From Ectocarpus siliculosus (Eukaryota; Sar; Phaeophyceae; Ectocarpales; Ectocarpaceae): DNA of 60,912 nt. Below the pieces are notes generated by a model that saw only the letters and a program-made list of their open reading frames with translations, was not told the DNA's origin and did no database searches. A program made the position numbers and the translations under genes. Within the stretch, counting starts at the first letter, position 1. Every line of letters begins with the position of its first letter. The DNA is taken from positions 254,297 through 315,208 of the forward strand of contig FN649737.1 of NCBI GenBank assembly GCA_000310025.1. Direction: 5' to 3'. Of this stretch, positions 36,701 to 46,044 are shown piece after piece.

Positions 36701-38202
36701 TTGGACAAAGAAAAAGAACATGTTAAAACGAATTCCCATTTCTCCTGCGCGAAACTCGACAGGCCGTGGGCTCATGTGGCGCTGTCCAGAGTCTCCAGAG
36801 CCTTGAGGCTGACGACGAGGACGACGAGGATGGATCTGGTGAAGACGAGGGCAAAGCTTTCCGAGCACCAACAAGAAGAATGTCGGCCGTGACAAGAGGG
36901 GAGAAAATAACGATCGATGCGACAAGAATGAACGATAGTAGCGCCAGCAGTAGCAGTAGCAGCGGAAGCGAGAGTGGTAGCAGTGGTAGTAGCAGTGGGG
37001 CCGAGAGCGGTGGTGATGGTGAGACCGCCACCCCCATCGTTGTCGGTGAAGCTAACGTGGGTGGCGGTGGCGGTGGCCAAAAAAGTGGTGCTACCAAAAC
37101 GAAAGGCGACGGCGGCGATGGCAGTGGCGACCCAGCACGAGGAAGAGCCGGGAGTGACAGCAGCAGCGGTAGCAGTGGCAGTAGTTCTAGCAGTAGTAGC
37201 AGCAGCAGTAGCGGAAGTAGCAATAGCAGCGGCAGCAGCAGCAGTAGCAGCAGCGACATCAGCATCAACGGTGGCCGCCGCGTGGGCGGCGCAAGCAGCA
37301 GTAGTAGCAGCGATAGTGGCGGCGCCCGGGACCTTGGCTTCGGCAAACCTTCCTCGGGCGGAGACGGTACGCCACAAGGGAAGGGAGCCATGGCAGGGAA
37401 AGAGCAAGACACTCTCAACAAGGTGGGCCAGCTATACCCTACGCTCGAAGCTTTGTTCACGCGTAGACAAATACAGTATGACCCTAACAATATGACAATG
37501 CTGCAGCTGGCCATCCAGCGTTTCACTACGCGCCCCCTCCAGTTTTCATTTGCCCGAATGATCGATAGCTGCCGCCACGAGACGTTTGCGATTTACATCA
37601 ACGGGCTGAAGAGGATAAACGCTTGCGTAGGGTTAGCTATCGCAAGCTATCAGTGACAGGTGGTGTGGCGACTACGGCCCGCTGTTAAGGCGACCTGTAG
37701 TTGTTGGTGCCGGCAGGTACTAACTCCAATGCACCCTGGGTCTGAGATGGATGACGTCCTTGAACCTCACCCTTTGAGGGGAGATGAAATGTCGACCGTA
37801 AGTGTTGTAGTAAATGAGGCCCCGTAACCGAGAGAGACTTTCTTCCGTCATCTTGTCCATTTCACGACCCCTCCCCAGACCCTAAAGGCAGTCGGGTCCG
37901 CTTATGACATGGCGGGGCGACTAGGGTGGAAATTTAAAGCGCGAGCGGTGGCCGCAGCTGCCTCTTCGAAGTCTCCTGCACGAGCAAGCGCACCACCAGG
38001 AGCCACAGACGCGGCGGTGGCAGCGGCGGCGGCAGCAGCTGCGGACGAACCGAGCCGCGGCAGGCCGAAGTCGCCGCAATCTTGGGGATCAAGTAGTCCG
38101 AATGGGCTACAAAGGTCGGCAAGAGGTAAAAAACTTGCCGGGGACGCACCGGCACCGGGGGTGGCTGTCCCCGCAGGTAGCGGAAATTGTGTGGTGTCGT
38201 GA
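15708..38202 (+). CDS. Giant TPR-CHAT protein, about 2344 aa, 28 exons
   Basis: Exons: 15708-16037, 16705-16886, 17233-17386, 17824-17886, 19200-19343, 19546-19632, 20777-20878, 21738-22028, 22572-22739, 23028-23435, 23993-24141, 24432-24519, 25036-25323, 25589-26398, 27410-27704, 28070-28381, 28866-29608, 29787-29882, 30028-30218, 30819-30924, 31478-31687, 32209-32463, 33447-33635, 34094-34204, 34862-34999, 35331-35471, 36763-37422, 37879-38202. Phases agree at every junction and the sum is a multiple of three. Residues 1-205 are basic and disordered. Residues 205-720 are TPR-like helices (YWSRSLRLYVAQ, LALEMGMALG-type turns, IEHLRVAREIHP). Residues 875-912 are a SAP-like motif. Residues 1500-2025 are a CHAT domain, then a Ser-rich and Ala-rich tail. 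CHAT with TPRs occurs in bacterial proteases and in animal TTC28. The catalytic residues seem lost. Start codon, exon 15 acceptor and exon 22 acceptor are least certain; an earlier stop at 35603 is possible. Confidence 0.8.
18545..18597. repeat. Perfect 19-bp inverted repeat, 15-nt loop
   Basis: TGTCTATAATCCCTATCAA at 18545-18563 is exactly complementary to 18579-18597, with a 15-nt loop. It lies in intron 4 of the TPR-CHAT gene and would form a strong hairpin in the transcript. No longer flanking inverted arms are visible. Confidence 0.9.
19633..20776 (+). other. GC-AG intron (intron 6) of the TPR-CHAT gene
   Basis: Exon 6 ends ACCAACAAG at 19632 and the intron starts GCAAGC, not GT. Phase 0 on both sides is kept with the acceptor AAACAG at 20776. 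GC donors with otherwise perfect context (AAG|GCAAG) are the usual minor class. Confidence 0.6.
25589..26398 (+). other. Exon 14 of TPR-CHAT, SAP-like motif and disordered linker
   Basis: Near its start this 270-codon exon carries LKELLTNLGLDASGCVEK then RDIVDKIMRHP. This matches the helix-turn-helix pattern of SAP-like domains (LKxLLxxxGxxxxGCxEKxxxVxxI), as in the C-terminal domain of MANF/ARMET. The rest is Ala-, Gly- and Asp-rich and probably disordered, ending APEWVVDMQ before the donor GTGCGC. SAP-type motifs bind DNA or partner proteins; which applies here cannot be read from sequence. Confidence 0.6.
26936..26996. repeat. Dispersed repeat, copy A
   Basis: A roughly 60-bp segment (CGTGGAGTAATTGAGCTTTG, then AATCTTATG) in intron 14 of the TPR-CHAT gene resembles 44062-44120. 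It is probably the edge of a dispersed or MITE-type element. Limits are approximate. Confidence 0.6.
32785..32859 (+). other. Possible extra or alternative exon 22b of TPR-CHAT
   Basis: A 75-bp phase-0 segment, flanked by GTCGAAG and the donor GTACGT, encodes a Lys/Gly-rich stretch starting HNVGKDSKRGGKGGKG and ending EAEH. It lies between the exons at 32463 and 33447 and could be included without changing frame. It has no CHAT motif and may be a chance open segment. Confidence 0.3.
35000..35330 (+). other. GC-AG intron (intron 25) of the TPR-CHAT gene
   Basis: The exon ends CCGGGTCCAG at 34999 and the intron begins GCAAGC. It ends at CCCTCACAG 35330, phase 0. This is the second GC donor in the gene. 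Confidence 0.6.
35868..36057. repeat. Three-copy tandem repeat, 67-bp period
   Basis: Copies start at 35868, 35935 and 36002 with GTTTGCCATCGGG, then TTGGCAACGACGTTGTAAAA. They are separated by C-rich runs of variable length. The array lies in the intron between the last CHAT exon and the Ser-rich exon. Shortly upstream, at 35647-35705, a 27-bp unit containing CAGTATTCTCC is also doubled. Confidence 0.85.
36930..37320 (+). repeat. Ser-coding AGC/AGT triplet tracts
   Basis: Within exon 27 of the TPR-CHAT gene, mixed AGC/AGT triplets encode several Ser-rich runs broken by Gly and Asp. The other reading frames of the same DNA give Ala- or Val-rich ORFs, and the antisense strand a Leu-rich one; these are shadows. 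Triplet slippage probably makes the length polymorphic. Confidence 0.75.
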
Positions 38203-40346
38203 TAGACGGTATTTCCTGACCCCTTATCGATGTATATTTAGTCTAGGTAGTCGGAAGTTTAGATACTTCAGGTGCTTGGCGGCCCTCTGGGTCGTATCAT
38301 GCAAGCGAAGAAGCAGCAACCAACGGTTTCAGGGGTCCGTCCACCGCACAACTCATGTGGGGGCGGGGCTACCTACTGATGTTTGAATGACGTGTATTGG
38401 GCCCGTACCTAGCCCCCCCGAAATCTGTGTATGTAGATGTCACTCTTAGGTGTTTGCACTCCATATTTACGGTTGATTGTCGTCGATGAGCATGTTATGC
38501 GTGCGAATTCTCCCACCCGTACTTCGTGTGGTGCCCCGTATATCTAGGTGTACATTGATGGTTCTGCAACGGAAGCGTGTGTGCCGTACAGTAGACCATC
38601 CTATCCCGGCAAACATAACAATCGGATCTTACCCCAATCAACATGGGAACCGGCTGATGTGAATACTGGTATGAATAAATATGTCCGTGCGCCGTGATGT
38701 TTGCGTTGTGCTATGCACGTTGTTGTTGTTGTTGTTGTTGTTGTTGTCTTCACATTAAACTCGTGTCAGCTGCTAATCCCAAAATCTAGCAAAGACGCGG
38801 TCCGTTGTCACAAAAATGCTAGAGCCATCAGAAGATCTAAATAACACGCAAACTAGCAAGAAAAGGGTACACAGGCCCGAAAAGGTACACCTATACATCC
38901 CTGCAGCACGTTTGTGTGCCCAAAACTGAACTAGCCGTCCACACACTACATTCGACTACAGCAGCATCATCCCCCCTGTCCCACACTTCGCCAAAATGAA
39001 TGTTTGTCGACTACAGCGTACAGCTGTCTGGAGTGCTGCCAGTACAAAAACACCATGGTAGGCATGGCACAAGTTCGGGGCGCGCAACTGCTGTCTGAAG
39101 TGCTGTCAGAATGCGTCCGTGGACATACAGTGGAAAATAACACACAACCAAAGCCATCATTGCAATTGACAATCACCGAATCTACCCCCGGATCATCTAT
39201 CTATCTGTGTTGGACACAGCAGTGACAACAATCGACACTGACTAGAAATCGTTCCACATTGAAGATGCAGGTACACAATAAAGGCACCCGGGGTATCCGC
39301 GCCATCTCTGCCGCGTCTCTGTACAAAACCAGTTACGTCACTACACACACCCAACACCGATGTTCAGGAAAAAAAACGGAAAAAAAATGACAACACAAAA
39401 TGTTCGTCCGTGTGTCACGGTTCGATGTCGTCCGTGTGCTCCGGTGCCGCTGCTCCGGTGCGCTGCGGCCAGTCCTAGCACCACCAAACTCGACCCGCTC
39501 CGTCCGAACACGCTCTCGTTGCTGTCCTTCCCAGTCGGTTCCTCGCTTTCTCCCTCGTTGCACTTAGGGTTCTTGGTCTGAAAATTCTCGCGCCGAAGGG
39601 TCAAGCAGCCCACTCAGCTCGTCACAATCTCTTCCATCCAAGACAACTTCATGTACCTCCAATCATGGCATGAATGGTGTGAGTGCACGAATGTCCTCGA
39701 GGCCTCGATCAAGGGAAGGTCAGCGGGATACAGATATCCGCAACACTGGTGCTAGCGCCTTCCCGGTGAACTTAGATTCAACGGCAAAGGAGCGTCGAAA
39801 TCCTCAACGACGGCGGGGTGCTCCAATCAGACGCATTTGATAGTACCAGTAATCGTGTCCACGTACCAAAAGCCGCCTCAAAGGTTCACGTGTCTGCCGT
39901 CAAGCTTGAGTGAGGTGTTCTGTCCGGGATTTCGCACTACACACCGTGCTGACAATCAACGCAGACACAAATTCCCCCCACCTCTTGGGCACGCTCCATG
40001 ACCATCATGCCCATACGCACGGGGACTAACTCTACTCGTCATAACAACTTGATCCTACAAGCCACCTAGTTGGCACCATCAGGACACATACGAAACAATG
40101 TCCATCTACCGAGGCCCGTATCTAGATCTCTTTGACTAAAGTGCGGCTCGGACAGCAAACATCCAGATGCTGGTCGTTCGGAGCTGGTTCACGTACATAC
40201 AGCGATTTACGTTCCGAGGCAGTATCGCAGAAGGACACACGTCACGCACAACTGACAGCAGCAGGGACAACGCTGACTTCGCCGTTTCCAGTGATGGTCG
40301 CGAAGGGTTCCTCGCTAACATGCACCGTACGTTACTCATTAAGGTT
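38203..40346. other. Intergenic region between two convergent genes
   Basis: It separates the 3' ends of the TPR-CHAT gene (plus) and the DUF3427-like gene (minus). A (GTT)n microsatellite is at about 38719-38747. Two imperfect copies of a CTGTCTGxAGTGCTGxCAG unit are at about 39026-39043 and 39088-39107. No coding frame is supported. Confidence 0.6.
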
Positions 40347-43300
40347 CTACGACGGGTCGGCACTTCCAATGCCTGCCGCCTCCAAAATGGCTTTGAAGTC
40401 AGGCCGCTTCGTCAACCCCGCGGCGTCTATCAGCCGCCAAACGAACCGAACTGGCCGCTCACCGGCCCAGTGCTTCGAATATCCCAGCCGTCCGCAGAAC
40501 ACGTACGGCTCGTTCGGGAGCCGGCAGAATAAGAGCACCACGTCGCCACTTTTCCCGCCATCGCCTTCCACACCATCACCGGGAGATGCCGAAGCCCGCA
40601 AGATCGGCCCATGGAGGGCACCATGTTCGGCCACTGCAGCGGTGGTTTCAGCTGATTTCGCTTCGAGGCCTTCGACGTCGGCTTGTGGTTTTGGACACGG
40701 TGCGTGCGCAGTACCGCTGTTCATTTCGCCCGCTGCTTCGCTTGTCGTCGTCGTCGTGACTGGCATTGCTACTGCTGATCCAGAATCGTGTCGATTTTGC
40801 TCCAAATCTCGACCACATGCTGCTGGTGCGCTCGTCGACATCGTCGTTTCAGAACTAGCGTCAGCGTCGACTGCCTCGCTCGGCTGATCCTCAGTCTCCG
40901 GTGGGTCTCTTCCGGCCAGCAATCTTTGGATGAGGGCCGACTCTGCTGTCATGCGCCCTCCAGCGAACCACGTCATCCTGAGCCCCGTGGAACGGTCGCA
41001 AGTGGCACCACCGCCGTCACCCCAGGCCGCACCATCACGCCCGCCATCACCAGCAAAATTGCCGATAGCAGCGGTGTCATCATTTCCAGCCATGATGCCG
41101 CTACCCCCTCGTATGGACGGTGCTTTCACCGATCGCGGCGATGTGGGGCGCCGACAGGCTGCAGCGGTTGCAGCGCCAACAGTGGCCGTGGCCTTCTGAT
41201 CGCGCTGTAATTGGTTGTCGGCAACCCCTCCAATCACCGGTTTCTTGCTGCCCGTCACCGGCACTTCTCGCCGGCTCTTATCGGCGATGTCACCGCCGTT
41301 CTTTGTGCTCTCGGCATCGTCTGCCGCCTCCGGCAACTTATCCTCTTCGAAGAGGTTCGTGTAGCCTGTTCCCCCGTCCACGTTCACCCAGAGAAACACG
41401 GCGTTTTTCCACTCCGTTACGCCGGACATTCTGGAGGATTCACCGGAAGACCGGGAGTAAGAACAAAGGGGCGGAAGGACGGTGCTGCCTCGAAATGTTG
41501 CCACCGTCTAATCAACACGAAGGGTCGTCCGAAAACTCGAAACTGGCAAGGAAGATATAATGTGTAGCCTGGCAAGAGAAAATACCGCATGCGTTCGCGT
41601 GTGCGTAGCGCTGCGAAGCATTCGCCTGTGCACTACCGCCAGTTGGTTGAGATGCAACAAAAATGTTACTCATCTCACAGGCATACTCGGCTTCGACTAT
41701 CGACGCCGGAAACCGCCTCACCTGCTGAATTTCGGAGGGCACGTCTTGGTAGACAGCTCCATGACAGGGGCTTTGCCGAAAGAAAGGAATTGTCTACCGA
41801 GGTACCGCTCCATTAGCATCGGGATATTGCACTCCAGATTCCTGCAGAGAAGAAAACAAAAAGGGCGGGAAACGTCTTGATCATAGAGGACGAGAACAAG
41901 GTGTGCCCTCCACAACAGCCAACATTGCTGACCAATACGTCACCAACTGGAGTTTACGGGGGAACGAATGTTACCAAGCCCAATTGTAGGGAGAAGGAAT
42001 TTGGGGTAAGTGGTGCATGAGTTCTCAATCCGCACACAGGGTTCGCGAATCTAGGCTCCTACCAAGGGACACCGAAATTCCCAGCACACTATCAGGAAGG
42101 CACCCCTCAACAGGAGGCAAGATTTTTACTGTGCCGGGAACTACCAGCTCGCCTGAGCTCTCACGCGTAATTGTATAGGGCGGCAAATATGTGACGGGGT
42201 ACATCTTTAAACGCCCAACTCGCCCGTGGGAACATTCTTGACGGAGGCCAAACACATTTCAGAACAAAAAAAACAAACCGTGACAGAACAGACCGCGAGT
42301 ATGGTACAGTCTTATGCTGTCTCTTGAGTCGCTAGTGTTGTTGAAGCAATACCCCCACGCACCAAACGCGACAATCCAGCTACACAGCACCGTGTATAGC
42401 GCTCTAGTGGTTTCTGGAGATCTAAGCCGAGAGTAATAATTACCTGCTGCTATTCGGAGGCAAAGCCTGTGAGGTACTTCGACGGGCGGGCGTAGGAGGA
42501 ACGGCAGTCGGAATAGACAGCGAGGCCTGTTCCCACCCCTGCTGTTCGTTTACGGGCGAAAGCCTCCGTCGCTTTTGTTCACGATCGCGTTCATCGTCGA
42601 AACCGACGGCATGTTCCTGCGAAATTCGCAAAAGACAAAACCGGCAGTAAGCAGCGGGGAAGCAAGGGCGCGCCATGAATGGATGTGGACGAAGAGAAAA
42701 ACACCAAAAATGGCGGAACGGGGACAGTGCGTTGTAGAAATTTGTTGAGACGTCAGATACGATGTTGGCACATCTACTGGTGGAGATGGTGATAGTCGAA
42801 GAATTCGAAACGTGCTAATCAGTTCGTTGCTGAACGTTTCAGGCGGACCATGAGGGGATGGAAGGGCACCCCTACTCTTGACAAGGACAGCACCAGTCAG
42901 AGCTGCTCGTACATCGTGGTCTGCTCGCGGCCTCCGTGGGTAGCCGCTGTGGGGTGCCGTCTCTTTGTACACAGTGGCATACAATGCCAATGAGTGTGGC
43001 GACTGGGAATTCCACAAAATTACACAACGCGGGAGGTCGGGAGCTTGTACCCCTGCGTGAAGGTAGAAAAAATCTACGCAAGGGAAGGCACCGCAAATGC
43101 GCGGCATGTGTAAACCGTACACCCGCCAGGACGACGTGCACAGCCCATCAACGACACTCGATATGCGGAAACGAAGTAGAGTCGGCGTGGGATACTCACC
43201 GTGTAGACGGGGGCAGGTTTATTTCGCGTACGCAAGGACTTTCGCACACCAACAGTTGCTGCAGCTGCTCCTGACGCCAACACTGCTCTCGAGCCCCTCC

Positions 43301-44414
43301 TTGGTGGCTTCACGACGGGTCCTGCCATTACAACCTGCACAGGGTTGTTCGGCACAACAGAGTCTCAGGGCGTGTACTTCAAGGGCTTGCGGTTCGCACA
43401 CCAACTCTCTCGACAACGCTTTCTGCCCAGGTGGGCGATCGCCAGTTCCGCTACAAGGGCTTGCAACCGACCCCACGAAAATGGCATTACACGTCCTGAC
43501 ACCTTAACGCTCAGCAACTAATCGATGGAGGTCTGCCGCTTGTTCTACAGAGAATAATGAGAGGGAAGACAGCACCAAACCTACGCACCTTTTCTCTCCC
43601 CACCAGGCCGAGTTCTTGCAGCCTGCGGTGGTTCCGCTCCATCGTGCGCCGCCGCTGGGGTCCGCGACGCACACCAAAAGTGGGGTTCTCAAACGGTTCG
43701 CAAAATTGAAGGTAAGTCTAGCGTGTCTGAAGGGACAACATCGGAATTCCAAAACATGCGCAGGAGTACAACCCTGGTCACCGGTCGGCTCCGTCAAGGT
43801 GTTCATCAGGACTCTCATGCGATACAGAACAACATCTGCCACTGCCTGAATAAATCAGCAGTCAATGCGAGAGCAATAGTCGGCACAGGTGATTCTTCGA
43901 AGGAAAAGCTTGACGCGAACCTCGAGAATAGCGTATCATCGAACGTGGCATAAGATATCACACACCCTGGACCGAATAGATCAAAGCTGGTTGAACTCCA
44001 CAGCATAGTACAACATATGCGGTGCCGAAAACCTTTCGTTTCATCTATGCTTGAGTAAATCCTCCTCGTGGAGTAATCAAGCTTTGAAAACTGGCCCAGG
44101 GGATGTGAAATCTTATGTCACATATGCATGCAGACCGGCCGCATGCTGCTACAGTATGGATGTACTGCTGCTGTGCTGTAGGCACAGCAGTAACATACCC
44201 TATTGCTATTCTAAAAGTACATCAGCAGGAAGAAATCGAACTGGCGAGTTGAAATGTGCTTTAGCCTCACCTCTATCTCGTATTCAGAGAATCCATCCAT
44301 CGGTTCGAGAGTCCCGTCTTCCTCGACCCGGCCGTGCAACGGCCCTGGCTGCTCCTCCGGCTGCTGCTGCTCCTGCCCGCCACTGCGCCGTATGGAGTTC
44401 AAGCGGCGAGACAT
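40347..44414 (-). CDS. 511-aa protein with DUF3427-like C-terminal region, 4 exons
   Basis: Exons on the minus strand, 5' to 3': 44414-44271, 43334-43200, 42616-42444, 41430-40347. Phases 0, 0 and 2 match at the three junctions and the total is 1536 nt. Residues 1-150 are polar: MSRRLNSIRRSGGQ, basic KPPRRGSRA, and a KRRRLSP nuclear-signal-like stretch. Residues 152-511 contain WKNAVFLWVNVDGG, a long Ala/Gly/Thr-rich insert with MTWFAGGRMTAESALIQRLL, then VVLLFCRLPNEPYVFCGRL and GERPVRFVWRL before the end. The last blocks follow the pattern of DUF3427 (LFVR…PFxYLG…GxRPMxIxWxL), a domain at the end of some bacterial helicases. The family call is from memory of the pattern. The function is unknown, possibly nuclear. 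Frames on the other strand here are shadows. Confidence 0.7.
44062..44120. repeat. Dispersed repeat, copy B
   Basis: This segment (CGTGGAGTAATCAAGCTTTG, then AATCTTATG) resembles 26936-26996. It lies in intron 1 of the minus-strand DUF3427-like gene. Orientation is the same on the + strand in both places. Confidence 0.6.
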
Positions 44415-46044
44415 GACAAATTCAAATTTCGTGCGTCCGCACCTGACGTACAATCAGCACGCTGAGCGGTAGCAGGAGGACTGTCAACGTGGGGCAAACG
44501 GATGTCCTGTGTGTACACGCGCCTCGATCATCAATGCGCGACGTGATGCCGATCTTTGTCTGCTGACCGGTGCGGTTTGCGGTTTGCGTTCACCCGGGGG
44601 GGCGCAGATTTGATCAGCTGCAGAGGGCGTATCTGGACAAAAACGGCACTCACCGGTGCCCCCAATGGCAAGTTGTGCCAGTTGTGCGGGGTAACCACGA
44701 CCACAGGACAAGGCGCACACAGCAGTAGAGGCGATCACACGGGCTGGAATCGAGAACGTTCATAGCATGCAAGGCAGCGGGGGGCATGGACAGCCACCGC
44801 CAGTTGTCCATTCTCCTCCTGGACTACGACGTGCTGGTTGGGAGGAGGATGTCGATCCTCCCACCAAGGAGTCTGTTGCAGGTGTGAAGAACCGAAGTCA
44901 CTGAGCTCATCGATTGCACAGCAGTAGCAGCACTCGTGCTTCACCAACATGCACTGCACGCCAGAGAGCATGTATTTTTGTGATGTACCGGTCGTTGAAC
45001 CCTTGGTGGCGTGCCAACCTTGTCGTTTGTGCCACGTTTGTCCCTCCGTTGAAAAATTAAATCCCTGTAAGATCGTGGTCGTTGGATCCTTGCATGGGAG
45101 AGGTAAGCGTCGGCTATGGGTAGCAGAATACGCGCTTGTTCCAGCTTGCTTGGTTGCTCATCGGCACGACAACATGGAGGTCCCTTTGCTGTGGTGCCCT
45201 ATGTGTACCCCAGCATACACCACCACCTCCAGTACCCAGATGTCTTTCCGTAGGAGCGCTGAAAACCTTGACTGCATGTAGACTAGTGCAGCGCTAGAAA
45301 AACGATCCGTGCTGCCACCCCCGAGTTTTACTTTAGGATATGGCGCACAGTTAAATGGCGCCCGCACCGAACTACTTCCGATAATAGCTAGCAGTTGAGA
45401 TATTGAGGTCGAAAAACCCAAAACCTAAGAGTTTGGGCACGTTGACCACTTGTTGGCTCTGTCATCCAAATATTGCGGCCATTCGTACGTAGCATGGATC
45501 CTAACCCTAAGACGAGAGGATTCCCACATGCGGGGGCGAACTGTATAGACTACATACCCCGACAGTATTGTTTTCTACGGCAATGTATAAGCACTAGAGA
45601 CAACAAGCGTTTACCTGTGGCAGTTCACAGATTTATTGCAGACACGTCTTGAAGTTTTTTGCGCACGGTGGTGCCAATTCTCCGTTTCTTATGGGTTCGT
45701 TCGGAAGAGATTGTGTTGGCTGCACACTTTTCGAGACAAGCCATCATCCCAGACAAGCTTCTTGGCTGTGCAACAGCTCGATCGGATGACCGGACGTGTC
45801 GACACGGACAGCTGTCGGAATCCACACACACAACCTTTTTTGTGTTTTCAACCGCACTGAGACTATCGTATTTTCATTGGCCAGCTGGTTAGCGCGGTCG
45901 GTGCTGATAATGAAATACACACCTGTTCGCCTCCGCTCTGGCAATATTTCCGCGCTTTCTTGAATATTGAATAACAATCGATCAGCATGGGAGCGTTCTC
46001 TCCGGCCTGGGCAGTACTTCTCGGAGAGGGGGGGGCACCGCCCA
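44415..46044. other. Intergenic region between two divergent genes
   Basis: The minus-strand gene starts at 44414 and the plus-strand gene near 46045, so both promoters should lie here. I could not identify a TATA box or other site with confidence. No frame is supported as coding; a tRNA-like patch near 45880 was rejected. Confidence 0.5.

Larger units (their letters stand above)
29787..36790 (+). other. CHAT domain exons of the TPR-CHAT gene
   Basis: In order: LPPHIQ then EVTIVQHGLLGVVPVHALPLE (the CHAT strand usually read LxIVPHGxLHxxPFHAL); YCVRYTSSLYALEIAE (the YxPS block); an insert-rich exon ending VVGATWSSDPDDCHFCKEE; VSSGGVMAGG (usually LLSGLxLAGG) followed by a Gly/Ala-rich insert; LKQLHLRSCGLVVLSRGG (usually LVVLSACxTG); LGLAEAFIAVGARTVVQKMW (usually LARAFLxAGARSVVxSLW); FYEELKEA, REAQLWLR; and PYHWAGFQ plus AVG from 36763, rebuilding the WAxFxxxG end. 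The catalytic Cys position is Arg-Gly, and the second His of the usual HFACHG block appears as Lys or lies in an exon I missed. Confidence 0.8.

Noticed and set aside
36723-37526. 267-codon minus-strand Leu-rich ORF
   Set aside because: It is the antisense of AGC/AGT Ser triplets in exon 27 of the TPR-CHAT gene; triplet tracts keep all frames open.
40132-40887. 251-codon plus-strand ORF
   Set aside because: It is opposite the conserved C-terminal exon of the minus-strand DUF3427-like gene, which has matched introns.
43608-43713. Plus-strand segment with good acceptor and GTAAGT donor (AEFLQPAVVPLHRAPPL…)
   Set aside because: It lies antisense in intron 1 of a minus-strand gene with matched phases. 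No partner exon on the plus strand could be joined.
45875-45945. tRNA-Ile-like patch (AGCTGGTTAGCGCGG…CTGATAATG)
   Set aside because: The D-arm and anticodon-loop resemblance is clear, but there is no T-arm GGTTCGANTCC and no acceptor-stem pairing. At best it is a decayed tRNA-derived sequence.
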